A DNA stretch of 64,000 bases, taken from assembly GCF_030913705.1 (NCBI RefSeq), contig NZ_CP133190.1:2743501-2807500 (forward strand), given 5' to 3'. The DNA comes from Anaerocolumna sp. MB42-C2. Lineage in GTDB: Bacteria; Bacillota; Clostridia; Lachnospirales; Lachnospiraceae. Position 1 is the first letter of the stretch; each line of letters starts with the position of its first letter. Of this stretch, positions 8,933 through 17,698 are shown in pieces. The translations under genes were made by a program, and so were the position numbers. Below the pieces are notes generated by a model. It did no database searches and was not told the DNA's origin. It worked only from the letters and a program-made list of their open reading frames with translations.

Positions 8933-9044
8933 TCCATAATCCTCCAGTATTTTATATCAAATAATCTAAATTTAACTTCAATTTTCGTTAAATATAAGAT
9001 ATTTATATTTTATCTATTCTTTACTTTATATTGTTTCAAAGCTC

Positions 9045-10064
9045 CTATAACATTAATATCTCTCCTGCTATTCTATCCGCTCCTTGCCCATCTACTAAAT
9101 CCATCATGCGAATAGATAGATTACCTCTGCGATTATAATCATTATCCAATGCTTTCAGTTCCTTTATAATCAAATCAAGACTTTTATTCATATCATTTCT
9201 GATATCTCCGGCATAATATATTAAACCTTGACGATTGAATTCTTCTATCCCTCGAATTTGATTATCTGCAAATGTAAAACAAATAGAAGGAATTCCGCAG
9301 GCACATAATTCATATAAGGTAGTTCCGCCAGCTGATATTGCGATATCACATTTACACATTAGTTCAGAAATATGGGATATATTTTCATATAAAAATATAT
9401 TATGAAATTCTTTTTCCAATTTATATAATTCATCTTTATGAACATTAAAGGTACCAACAACGATATGTAGCTTCCAATCCGTAAGAAATGAAAATTTTCT
9501 AATATATTTTATCAGTTCTCCAGACATATTGTAAGAATCAGAACCGCCTGTTGTTATTAATATATCTTTGACCTTAACTTTATGGATGCGTTTAATACCC
9601 GCAAATTCTTCTCTTAAAGGAATATATCTTGTACCAATCAAAATTTTTGTACTCTCATACTTTTTTTCATAATCTTGTTTATCAGCACTTATGCTATAGT
9701 TAATTAACATATCAAGCGGATAAATTGATTCATTTAAATCATCCATATAAATTACTTTTGTTAAATCGCTTAGAAATTGCATATAACGATCTGTGACAGA
9801 ATAAGAATCCACCATTAGCTTTTCAATCCCTATTTTCTGGATTACTCCAGCCAATTTTTCCATTTCGTATTCCAGATTATTCCATGTGGTATCCAGGTTT
9901 ATCATGGAAAATCCGTTCCCGGTAATTAACTTTTCAGCTTCTCTGTCCGCAGTTATAAAGGTAGTATCTTCACCGCGTTTTTTCAAAGACTTAGCTATTG
10001 CCAGGCACCTCATGATATGACCGCTGCCTATCTCTGAGTTGGCATCTCCACGTATATAAAACAT
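9045..10064 (-). CDS. pseG: UDP-sugar hydrolase PseG
   Basis: 339 residues. PseG removes UDP from the 2,4-diacylamino altrose intermediate, freeing the hexose for PseI. The N-terminus has the family signature RGDANSEIGSGHIMRC (about 5-20), including the glycine-rich loop and catalytic His16. The C-terminal half has the MurG-like nucleotide-binding motif SAGGTTLYELCACGIPSI. It lies 12 bases after pseC and is clearly co-transcribed. No acetyltransferase domain is fused to it; some organisms carry PseH fused or adjacent to PseG, so PseH activity is not supplied here. Confidence 0.95.
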   Translation of the reverse strand: MFYIRGDANSEIGSGHIMRCLAIAKSLKKRGEDTTFITADREAEKLITGNGFSMINLDTTWNNLEYEMEKLAGVIQKIGIEKLMVDSYSVTDRYMQFLSDLTKVIYMDDLNESIYPLDMLINYSISADKQDYEKKYESTKILIGTRYIPLREEFAGIKRIHKVKVKDILITTGGSDSYNMSGELIKYIRKFSFLTDWKLHIVVGTFNVHKDELYKLEKEFHNIFLYENISHISELMCKCDIAISAGGTTLYELCACGIPSICFTFADNQIRGIEEFNRQGLIYYAGDIRNDMNKSLDLIIKELKALDNDYNRRGNLSIRMMDLVDGQGADRIAGEILML

Positions 10065-10076
10065 AGTAATTCCTTT

Positions 10077-11198
10077 CTATATTAGTTCCTTTACCTGTTT
10101 AATAACATAGTCCTGCTCATCATTTGTTAATTTGGCATACATAGGAAGACTGATAAAATTCTGATATACTTTTTCTGCATTAGGACAAATTACATCTTTA
10201 TAGCCGTGACTACGGTAATACGGCTGCGTATAAACCGGTATATAATGGACATTTACTCCTATATTTTTAGCATGAAGTGCTTCAACAACCTTTTTTCTGT
10301 CTTGTTCCGTAACCTGGATTACATATAAATGCCAGCTGTTATTACATCCTTCCTTTTGTCCTGGTATAATAATTCCATCCAAATCTTTAAATGCCTCATT
10401 ATATTTTTCCGCAATCTCTCTTCTTCTGGCTATAAAGAAATCCAGTTTCTTCATCTGACTTAAACCAAGAGCGCTTTGTATATCCGTAATTCGATAGTTA
10501 TATCCCAATTCCTGCTGCTCATAATACCATGGTCCGTCATTTGATAATAAAAGAGAAGTATCTCGAGTAATACCATGACTTCTATATAAAATAAGCCGTT
10601 CATAAAGCTCTTTATTATTTGTGGTAATCATGCCACCTTCACCGGTTGTAATATGTTTTACCGGATGAAAGCTAAAGGTAGTCATATCGGATATGCTGCC
10701 GATCCGCTTTCCATTATAATCCGCTCCTAAAGCATGCGCTGCATCTTCTATAACTAAAAGGTTGTATTCTTTCGCTATTTGCCTGATTTCATTCATCGCA
10801 CAGGGCTGTCCTGTAAAATGTACTGCAATGATTGCTTTCGTTTTATTTGTAATTTTTTTTCTGATATCAGCCGGATCAATATTATAGGTAACCGGATCAA
10901 TGTCTGCAAAAACCGGTGTGGCCCCACAATATAGAATACAATTAGCGGAAGCCACAAATGTTATAGGTGAGGTAATAACCTCATCACCCTTTTGAAGCCC
11001 TGCTGCCAGGCAAGCGACATGAAGAGCAGCCGTACCGTTGGATACTCCAACGGCATACTCTGCTCCCACATAATCAGCAATGGCTTTTTCAAATTCCGCT
11101 ATTTTAGGGCCAGTAGTCAGATAATCCGACTTGAGGGTCTCTACTACTGCCTGTATATCATCTTCATCAATCCATTGTCTTCCATATGGTATCAGCAT
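10077..11198 (-). CDS. pseC: PLP-dependent aminotransferase PseC
   Basis: 373 residues. PseC transfers an amino group from glutamate to C4 of the UDP-4-keto sugar made by PseB. DegT/DnrJ/EryC1 fold: VSNGTAALH (about 52-60), EDAAHALGA (about 151-159) and the Schiff-base lysine in SFHPVKHITTGEGG (about K181). The ATG at 11198 follows GAGGAG at proper distance; a longer in-frame start at 11261 would overlap the end of the SHMT-like gene and is less likely. The new amino group is normally acetylated by PseH, which is missing from this window. Confidence 0.94.
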   Translation of the reverse strand: MLIPYGRQWIDEDDIQAVVETLKSDYLTTGPKIAEFEKAIADYVGAEYAVGVSNGTAALHVACLAAGLQKGDEVITSPITFVASANCILYCGATPVFADIDPVTYNIDPADIRKKITNKTKAIIAVHFTGQPCAMNEIRQIAKEYNLLVIEDAAHALGADYNGKRIGSISDMTTFSFHPVKHITTGEGGMITTNNKELYERLILYRSHGITRDTSLLLSNDGPWYYEQQELGYNYRITDIQSALGLSQMKKLDFFIARRREIAEKYNEAFKDLDGIIIPGQKEGCNNSWHLYVIQVTEQDRKKVVEALHAKNIGVNVHYIPVYTQPYYRSHGYKDVICPNAEKVYQNFISLPMYAKLTNDEQDYVIKQVKELI

Positions 11199-11214
11199 AA
11201 TTGCATCTCCTCTT

Positions 11215-12510
11215 TTAGTTTTTAATAGTTCCTCTGTCTGTTGGGTTCCATTCTTTTGCAAACATTTCGTATTTGTCAGTTATTTTATCTACCTCTTGTT
11301 TTACTTTATCTAAAACTTTTTTATCCGATTTGTTTTTCAAAGTAATTCCAATAAGGTGGCCAATACGGTTCATTTCACCTTCTTTTGCACCTCTCGTTGT
11401 CATCAAAGGGCTTCCAATTCTTATCCCGCTTGTCAATTCCGGTGATAACCTATCGAATGGTAACAAATTTTTATTTGTTATAATTCCTACCGATTCCAAT
11501 AGCAATTCTGCTTCTTTTCCAGATTCAATATTTTCTGGTATTTTTACCAATACTAAATGTGTATCCGTTCCATCTGTTACTAATCGTAATCCCTCATTTT
11601 TACATCCTTCTGCAAGTGCGGCTGCATTTTTTACTACCTGATGCTGATACAGACTATATTCTTTTGTCATACACTCTTTGAACAGCACCGCCCGTGCAGC
11701 TATCATATCTGCTTTGGGCCCGCCCTGCATTCCTGGAAAAACACCTCTGTCTATTTTATTTTTCAATTCTTCTTTGCACAGTATAACTCCACATCCTCTA
11801 GGACCGCGTAAGGTTTTTTGAGTAGAAAAGGTTACCACATCTGCATAAGGTACTGGAGAGGGTATTGCCCCACCCGCAATCAAACCAATAATATGTGCAG
11901 CATCCACCCAAAGGTATGCTCCTACTTCATCTGCAATCTTTCTAAATGCCGCATAATCAATTAACCTCGGATATGCCGACCCACCACATATAATTATTTT
12001 AGGTTTCTCTTCTATAGCAATTTTTCTTACCTCTGATATATCAATTTGTTCTGTCTCTTCACTTACTCCATACTGTACAACATTATAAAATTTTCCGCTA
12101 AAATTAAACTTAGCCCCATGACTCAGATGCCCTCCTGCCGATAATGACATTGATAATATTTTTTCACCTGGCTTTAAGAGTCCCATCAATACAGATGAAT
12201 TTGCAATTGAAGCATTTCCACTCTGAAGATTAGCATGTTCACACCCAAACAACTTTTTTAATCTTTCAATTGCAAGTAATTCAATCTTATCTTCATTTGT
12301 TGTACCAGAAACATATCTTTTACCCGGATATCCCTCTGTATTTTTATTCGTAAATATACTTCCCTCTAAGCATGTAGATAACGGAGATGCAATATTCTCA
12401 GAGGCTATTAAGCCGATAGTTTTTCTTTGTTTATATTCTTCATCTTCTAAAAGATCGGCCAACTCGTTATCAAATTTTCTAAGCATCTCTAATCTTTTGA
12501 ATGTGTCCAT
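11215..12510 (-). CDS. Serine hydroxymethyltransferase-like PLP enzyme in pse cluster
   Basis: 431 residues, full SHMT length. SHMT marks are present: SENIASP (about 38-43), NTEGYPGKRY (about 57-66), the cofactor-aspartate motif VDAAHIIGLIAGG and the PLP lysine in STQKTLRGPRG (K232). The residue before the lysine is Gln231 where housekeeping SHMTs have His (THKTLRGPRGG), and several loops differ. This is therefore a diverged paralogue rather than the standard glyA product. It sits between pseC and a methyltransferase/ATP-grasp pair, which suggests it acts on an amino acid or amino sugar that decorates the nonulosonic acid, possibly using folate. That role is inference. Confidence 0.8.
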   Translation of the reverse strand: MDTFKRLEMLRKFDNELADLLEDEEYKQRKTIGLIASENIASPLSTCLEGSIFTNKNTEGYPGKRYVSGTTNEDKIELLAIERLKKLFGCEHANLQSGNASIANSSVLMGLLKPGEKILSMSLSAGGHLSHGAKFNFSGKFYNVVQYGVSEETEQIDISEVRKIAIEEKPKIIICGGSAYPRLIDYAAFRKIADEVGAYLWVDAAHIIGLIAGGAIPSPVPYADVVTFSTQKTLRGPRGCGVILCKEELKNKIDRGVFPGMQGGPKADMIAARAVLFKECMTKEYSLYQHQVVKNAAALAEGCKNEGLRLVTDGTDTHLVLVKIPENIESGKEAELLLESVGIITNKNLLPFDRLSPELTSGIRIGSPLMTTRGAKEGEMNRIGHLIGITLKNKSDKKVLDKVKQEVDKITDKYEMFAKEWNPTDRGTIKN

Positions 12511-12643
12511 TTCTTTTCTCCTCAGACATATTGTTTTATGTCCATAACTATATAATTTTGTTATTACAGTACTTCATAATATTATATTTTCAACTTATAA
12601 TGCTGTAATATCAATCCATATGTATTTTCAACATTTTTACGTG

Positions 12644-13303
12644 TTAATTTTTCTGTGCTGTAATGTGATACCAAGAATTCAATTTTTCCATATTATTTTC
12701 AGTAAATTCAAATAATTCCACCTTTTCTATAAATAAACCTGCATCAATAAAAATTCCTTTAATTTCTTCTAATGATGGAATATAATAATAAACTCCATCC
12801 ATTCTTTTATACATATTATCTTCATTTTTATTAGTCTCACTAAAAAATGAATCCCTTTGTGTGCGGCAATCACAGAAAATATATCCATTAGGTTTTAAAA
12901 TTCTACAAATTTCTTTAATATAAGCGGCCACCATATCTTTTTTATAAGAAAAAAGCACCCCCCATGCAATTACAATATCCTGTGATGCGTCCTCAACTGA
13001 AATATCAATATCATTGTTTTGAATATATCTCACTTTATTCGATAATCCTAAACGTTCAATCCTTTGTTTTGTAATATCAATGCATTGCTTTGCAAAGTCT
13101 ACTGCTGTAACCTGAAAGCCCATTTTTACTGCTGCTTCTGTATGTCTTCCTGTTGCACAGCCTAAATCTACAATATTACCACCTTCCGATTTATGTCTGC
13201 TTAAAAAACGTATTACATTCTCATCAGGATATTCCAGATATGCAATTTCAAAATGTTTACCCCAGCTTTTCTTTGCCTCTTCAAATAATCTTTTATCTTC
13301 CAT
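12644..13303 (-). CDS. Class I SAM-dependent methyltransferase
   Basis: 219 residues. Rossmann-type methyltransferase with motif I IVDLGCATGRHT (about 44-55), a post-I acidic strand VTAVDFAK and motif IV-like DIVIAWGVLFSYKKD. The aromatic N-terminus (WGKHFEIAYLEYP) resembles small-molecule N- or O-methyltransferases. It lies 19 bases after the ATP-grasp gene and upstream of the SHMT-like gene, so the three are probably one functional unit. By analogy with clostridial flagellins carrying an N-methyl-glutamyl legionaminic acid, methylation of an aminoacyl group on the sugar is plausible. Substrate not provable from sequence. Confidence 0.8.
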   Translation of the reverse strand: MEDKRLFEEAKKSWGKHFEIAYLEYPDENVIRFLSRHKSEGGNIVDLGCATGRHTEAAVKMGFQVTAVDFAKQCIDITKQRIERLGLSNKVRYIQNNDIDISVEDASQDIVIAWGVLFSYKKDMVAAYIKEICRILKPNGYIFCDCRTQRDSFFSETNKNEDNMYKRMDGVYYYIPSLEEIKGIFIDAGLFIEKVELFEFTENNMEKLNSWYHITAQKN

Positions 13304-13322
13304 AAATTATTAACCTCCTGAT

Positions 13323-14522
13323 TTATTTAAATTGTTCCAATATCCATTTACTTTGACGTATCAAATCTTTCTCACTATCTCCTTCTACAATAAAGAATCC
13401 CCTGTTCATAATTGAATGCCCATTCTTTACCTTATTCATATATTCACCTTCCCTGATATTACACTGCCACAAGCGAAGGTTACACCTTCCGTTATTTTTC
13501 AAATCGCTTTCATCCGGAATCTGTGAAATAACCTTATCTTCAAAATCAAAAAAACGTATCTGCAATTGTCTAATAACCTCAGGCCTAAAATTAAATTTTT
13601 CTCCCTTTAAAAACTTGATATATTCTTCAGCAATATCTATTCCTGTAGATTCCGGTACAAAAACGTTATGTAGATTATGGCCTGATGGTCTTGGAGATAT
13701 TTCAATAACGAATACATCATCATCATTTATAATTAAATCTGCATTTAGTAAACAATCATCATAAGATAAAACCTTTATCACCTTACTAACTTTTTGATAT
13801 ACCCGTTGCATTAATTTATTATTAGCTTCGTTATCTACTACTGAAAAACTGGAAATTGGCTGCCTTATTGGAAGTGGTGTGATTATTTTTTTCCTTAATA
13901 AAGTAATAATCAATTTTCCATCAATAACTGCACCATCTACGCTGTATTCGGTTCCTTCAATTGCTTGTTCCAAAATAAAATCTTCAACACTGTCTTGAAT
14001 ATTCGTCTCTGCTTCCCACAAATCTACTTCATTACTGCAATAAAATACATCTCTGCTTCCTGAACCATACCGTGGTTTTAGAATTGCCGGGAATTTAATA
14101 TCATAATCTTTGCTTAGCTCTTCTTCATATGGTTTTAATAAATAACACTGAATATTTCTAAGTCCTTGTTTATATAACACTTTATGAAATTCATATTTAT
14201 CTGTACTAAGTCTGGTGGGCAGCTCTTTAATTCCTTTAAGATTATATCTTTCGTTTATATACCCAGTTACAGCTAAATATCTGCCTATCGGAATTGGTAT
14301 AATAAAATCAGGTTTTATTTTGTCAATTACCGCCGAGACAGCTTCGGTATCAGGTATATCTACTGTAATCGCTTCATCTGCATACGGCATTCCTGCTGCC
14401 TTGGGGTTGCCATCCAGAGCATATACATATATGCCATGCTTTCTAGCCATCTCTATGGAATGTATAGCATCACCGCTTGCACCTATAACTACACCTGCCA
14501 ACTGATTATTTCTATCTTTCAT
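13323..14522 (-). CDS. ATP-grasp ligase
   Basis: 399 residues. Domain order fits ATP-grasp amide-forming ligases: an N-terminal nucleotide-like fold (VVIGASGDAIHSIEMARKHG), a preATP-grasp part with RLSTDKYEFHKVL, the ATP-binding lysine region FPAILKPRYGSGSRDV, EQAIEGTEYSVDG, and the metal-binding end VFVIEISPRPSGHN. Such enzymes join a carboxylate to an amine through an acyl phosphate. Its ATG overlaps the end of pseF by 11 bases, so the two are translationally coupled. Proposed role: putting an amino acid on the free amine left by the absence of PseH. This is inference; it could also act on another glycan part. Confidence 0.85.
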   Translation of the reverse strand: MKDRNNQLAGVVIGASGDAIHSIEMARKHGIYVYALDGNPKAAGMPYADEAITVDIPDTEAVSAVIDKIKPDFIIPIPIGRYLAVTGYINERYNLKGIKELPTRLSTDKYEFHKVLYKQGLRNIQCYLLKPYEEELSKDYDIKFPAILKPRYGSGSRDVFYCSNEVDLWEAETNIQDSVEDFILEQAIEGTEYSVDGAVIDGKLIITLLRKKIITPLPIRQPISSFSVVDNEANNKLMQRVYQKVSKVIKVLSYDDCLLNADLIINDDDVFVIEISPRPSGHNLHNVFVPESTGIDIAEEYIKFLKGEKFNFRPEVIRQLQIRFFDFEDKVISQIPDESDLKNNGRCNLRLWQCNIREGEYMNKVKNGHSIMNRGFFIVEGDSEKDLIRQSKWILEQFK

Positions 14523-15216
14523 GGTTTAATCCTTTCATGATCTGATATTTTATTTCAGCAATCTTCCAATCTTCTTCACTATCAATATCCTGCACTTCTG
14601 ATTCAGAAACAATTATCGGCATTATACTATCTACTATCTGTCCGTTCAATGACTGATATTTTTCTATGTCATAGCAATAAAACTGACCACAATCATGATA
14701 CAAACTCTCAATGTCCTGTGACCGCGTGTTCAAAAACTCAGGCCATTTCATAGCCAGATAATCATCTTTCATAATGAATCCTCTCATAGGCGGATATGAA
14801 AACTTCACTACTGGCATTATCTCTACTACGTCATTTTCTTTTAATTTCTTCATAGCAGAACATAATTTATCCGATGTAACAAAAGGTGCTGCTGCATAGA
14901 TACAAGCTGCGTACTGAAAATCTTTGCCTAATTTCTTATAATTATCAATGACCTCCAGCACTACTTCTGATGTTGTAGCATAATCACCCGCTGTTTTTTC
15001 GCTCCTCATAAAAGGAACTGATGCCCCATACTGTAATGCCAATTCTGCTATTTCCTCGCTGTCAGTGGAAACCATAACTTCATCAAAAATATCAGCTTCT
15101 ATTGCAGCTTCTATTGAATAACTAATAATTGGTTTTCCGCAGAATTGCCGTATATTTTTCTTCGGTATTCTTTTACTTCCACCTCTTGCGGGAATAATTG
15201 CTATAGTTCCCTTCAT
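14512..15216 (-). CDS. pseF: CMP-pseudaminic acid synthetase PseF
   Basis: 234 residues. It activates the nonulosonic acid with CTP for glycosyl transfer. Cytidylyltransferase signature IIPARGGSKRIPKKN (about 7-21), STDSEEIAE, and the CMP-sugar synthetase C-terminal pattern DIDSEEDW. The LYHDCGQFYCY segment with a glutamine is typical of PseF rather than NeuA/LegF. It is placed between pseI and the ATP-grasp gene. Assignment to pseudaminic rather than legionaminic acid also rests on the pseB/pseC/pseG neighbours. Confidence 0.93.
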   Translation of the reverse strand: MKGTIAIIPARGGSKRIPKKNIRQFCGKPIISYSIEAAIEADIFDEVMVSTDSEEIAELALQYGASVPFMRSEKTAGDYATTSEVVLEVIDNYKKLGKDFQYAACIYAAAPFVTSDKLCSAMKKLKENDVVEIMPVVKFSYPPMRGFIMKDDYLAMKWPEFLNTRSQDIESLYHDCGQFYCYDIEKYQSLNGQIVDSIMPIIVSESEVQDIDSEEDWKIAEIKYQIMKGLNHER

Positions 15217-15253
15217 TTATATTCTCCTCTCTTTATAATTCAATTAAATAATT

Positions 15254-16309
15254 CTATAGTTGTATATATTTCCACTCTAACGGTGTACCCCTGTCAATAT
15301 CGCAGGATGCTTTTTTCCCTATTATTTCTTCATAATATTTTGTATGAAGTCCTATGCCTGGACGAATAGATCTAACATTTACTTCCGTCAAAACTTCACC
15401 TTTCTTTATCGGTTTTACTGCAAATAAAGAACGTGAACCACTTCTTGCGTTTATCTGTTTTTCTGTCAATTGATAAGTAGCTGAACCCATTGCTTTTTCC
15501 ACATTTCTGATTTTTTGAACCATCTTGGCAAATTCTTCCGCTTCCATTGAAAAATCAGAATCAGCTCCCCCATCACTTCTCTTTAATGTGAAATGCTTTT
15601 CAATTACTTTTGCCCCTAACGCCACTGCCGCCACAGCAGTTTCATCGCCTAAAGTATGATCTGATAATCCTGTCATACATTGAAACGTCTCCGTCATATT
15701 TGGTATCACCTTTAAATTCATTTCCTCATAAGGTGCCGGATATGCAGATGTACATTTCAGTAATATTACTTTCTGGTTTCCTTCCTCCTGACACGCTTTT
15801 AATGCCAGTTCGATATCACTAAGATAGGCGATTCCGGTTGATATAAAAATAGGTTTCCCGGTTTTAGCTATTTTTTTAATAAGGGGTATATCATTAATTT
15901 CAAAAGAAGCGACCTTATAAGCAGGCACTTGCATTTTTTCCAAAAAATCTACTGCAGTCAAATCAAAGGGTGAAGAAAAAAGTGTAATTCCAATACTTTC
16001 TGCGTATTCTTTTAATTTCGGCTGCCATTCCCAAGGAGTATATGCCATTTTATATAATTCATATAATGTCATTCCACTCCATAACGAATCACTTTGCGTT
16101 CTGAAACACTCGCTATTACAATCTAATGTAATCGTATCAGCCGTATATGTCTGCAGTTTTACCGCATCTGCACCGGCTTCTTTCGCTTGTTTAATAATCT
16201 CCATTGCATGATTGTAATCCATATTATGGTTTGCTGACATCTCAGCTATAATATAAGATGGGGAGTTATAGCTTATAGTTTTTCCTGCAATATTTATTTC
16301 CTGGTTCAA
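15254..16309 (-). CDS. pseI: Pseudaminic acid synthase PseI
   Basis: 351 residues. It condenses the freed altrose derivative with phosphoenolpyruvate to a nine-carbon sugar. NeuB-type TIM barrel (AEMSANH at about 23-29, DAVKLQTYTADT, FSSPFDLTAVDFLE, KVASFEINDIPLI, GLSDHT, EKHFTL) with a C-terminal antifreeze-like SAF domain from about 285 (SRSLFAVKPIKKGEVLT). First gene of the pse operon: a good sigma-28 promoter lies about 50 bases upstream (16358-16385). Gene order pseI, pseF, ATP-grasp, methyltransferase, SHMT-like, pseC, pseG, pseB. Confidence 0.95.
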   Translation of the reverse strand: MNQEINIAGKTISYNSPSYIIAEMSANHNMDYNHAMEIIKQAKEAGADAVKLQTYTADTITLDCNSECFRTQSDSLWSGMTLYELYKMAYTPWEWQPKLKEYAESIGITLFSSPFDLTAVDFLEKMQVPAYKVASFEINDIPLIKKIAKTGKPIFISTGIAYLSDIELALKACQEEGNQKVILLKCTSAYPAPYEEMNLKVIPNMTETFQCMTGLSDHTLGDETAVAAVALGAKVIEKHFTLKRSDGGADSDFSMEAEEFAKMVQKIRNVEKAMGSATYQLTEKQINARSGSRSLFAVKPIKKGEVLTEVNVRSIRPGIGLHTKYYEEIIGKKASCDIDRGTPLEWKYIQL

Positions 16310-16357
16310 TTTTATCCGTACCTCTCCATTATTATTTATTAGTATCTACTACATAAT

Positions 16358-16385
16358 TTATCGGATTTTTCACTATTATGTTTTA
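16358..16385 (-). promoter_or_regulatory. Sigma-28 promoter of the pseI operon
   Basis: On the minus strand TAAA, a 16-base spacer, then TCCGATAA, ending about 49 bases before the pseI ATG. This matches the sigma-28 (FliA/SigD) consensus TAAA-N15/16-GCCGATAA and has the same spacing as the flagellin promoter at 24016-24043. It would place sugar synthesis under late flagellar control. Confidence 0.75.
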
Positions 16386-16469
16386 GTCTTTCAATATACC
16401 ATTGTAAAATTTATATTTAGAATAATGATGATGTTAATAAGTTCGAATTTTATATATCAAATAGAGTTC

Positions 16470-17627
16470 TTACAAACTTTTCAGCATCTCTTCTAATCTC
16501 AGTTCAAAAGTATGATACTGCTTTACCTTTTGATATCCACTAAATGCGATTTTTTTTCTTTCATCCTCATGCTTTAAATAGTATCCCACCTTATAAAGAA
16601 GTTCCTCTTGGCTTCCAAAGGTATCCAAATCCTTACCAATCTCAAAATACTCCGGAATTTCTGCCTGATAGTTAGTAAGCAAAAATCCTCCGGCCCCCAT
16701 AATATCAAATATACGTAATGATAAACCTGTCTGAATTGTTTTAGCAGTTATATTTAGGTTGATTTTGCTGCATTTAAATATTTTTGGCATGTCTATTCTG
16801 GACCGTGCAGGCCCTTTGTTATGGATTTTGTTTAATAAAGAAGTATCACTTAACGTATATAAATCTACCTCAAACCGCTCAGACAACTTCTGTAATAAAC
16901 GTGTTCTTTCCAGCTCACTACATTTTATTCCAATATACTCCTGTGCGACAATCGCCTTATCATTTTTCCTATAATCTTCAGCTAAAGGTATCCACCCGGC
17001 ATACTTCTTAAATTCCTGAACAATTTCATCTGTAAGTGCATCTTGAATTAAATTATATCCGTAAATTTTTAATTGAGCTTCCATAATACCGTTTACATAA
17101 CCTTTTAGATAGTCAGGCATATATTCTATTCCATTGTACTTGCATTTTTCCGAATATAAAGAACCCACTAAAGAGACATCTGATTCAAAATTCTTTTTGT
17201 CCTCTGCCGTTAAGATAACCTGATCAAGATGAGTAATATTTGCAGCAAGAGGCAAATAAAAAATATTTTCAGGAATTTCGTTTTTAAATTCGTCGTACAA
17301 GGTTCTGTCAAATATAAAAATACGATTACATTTATTATAAATTGTATTAGAATATAGCTGAAACAAAGGACTATCCACTGTCCATGATATATACATAGTA
17401 TGGAAGATCTCACAAACCCGTGAAATAATTGGCATAAAATTAATTGAAAATACATAGTCATATCTTGATTTCATCATTAAATCAGAAAGCTGTAATAGAT
17501 ATTTCTTGTCATAATCCACACTTTCAATTTTTTGATTAAATCTGGTAACTTCGAAACCAAGCTGTCCAAATGCTTCGTCAATATCCGGTTCACAAATGCT
17601 GTTCCATTGGCAAAAAAGTATCCTCAT
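16470..17627 (-). CDS. CgeB-like glycosyltransferase (DUF3880-type N-terminus), copy 1
   Basis: 385 residues, clearly paralogous to the product of 18551-19708. N-terminal half: MRILFCQWNS, then a ISWTVDSPLFQLYSN region and NRIFIFDRTLYDEF, as in CgeB/DUF3880 proteins. C-terminal half: KINLNITAKTIQTGLSLR and FDIMGAGGFLLTNYQAE, the glycosyl-transferase 1_2 nucleotide-sugar site. Found in the string of glycosyltransferase genes downstream of the flagellin and maf genes. Probably extends the flagellin glycan; sugar donor unknown. A 160-base gap with the pseI promoter follows it, so it ends the upstream gene string. Confidence 0.8.
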   Translation of the reverse strand: MRILFCQWNSICEPDIDEAFGQLGFEVTRFNQKIESVDYDKKYLLQLSDLMMKSRYDYVFSINFMPIISRVCEIFHTMYISWTVDSPLFQLYSNTIYNKCNRIFIFDRTLYDEFKNEIPENIFYLPLAANITHLDQVILTAEDKKNFESDVSLVGSLYSEKCKYNGIEYMPDYLKGYVNGIMEAQLKIYGYNLIQDALTDEIVQEFKKYAGWIPLAEDYRKNDKAIVAQEYIGIKCSELERTRLLQKLSERFEVDLYTLSDTSLLNKIHNKGPARSRIDMPKIFKCSKINLNITAKTIQTGLSLRIFDIMGAGGFLLTNYQAEIPEYFEIGKDLDTFGSQEELLYKVGYYLKHEDERKKIAFSGYQKVKQYHTFELRLEEMLKSL

Positions 17628-17698
17628 TAACTATCAGTTCTCCTATTCCATATCCTCTGTCTAAAGGAAGGTTCTCAAAATTTCATGTCAATCAAATT

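Noticed and set aside
10077..16309. Legionaminic or sialic acid pathway instead of pseudaminic
   Set aside because: The dehydratase has the PseB-type Asp/Lys/Tyr set and is followed by PseC- and PseG-type enzymes; no NeuC-type epimerase or LegB/LegC pair is present.
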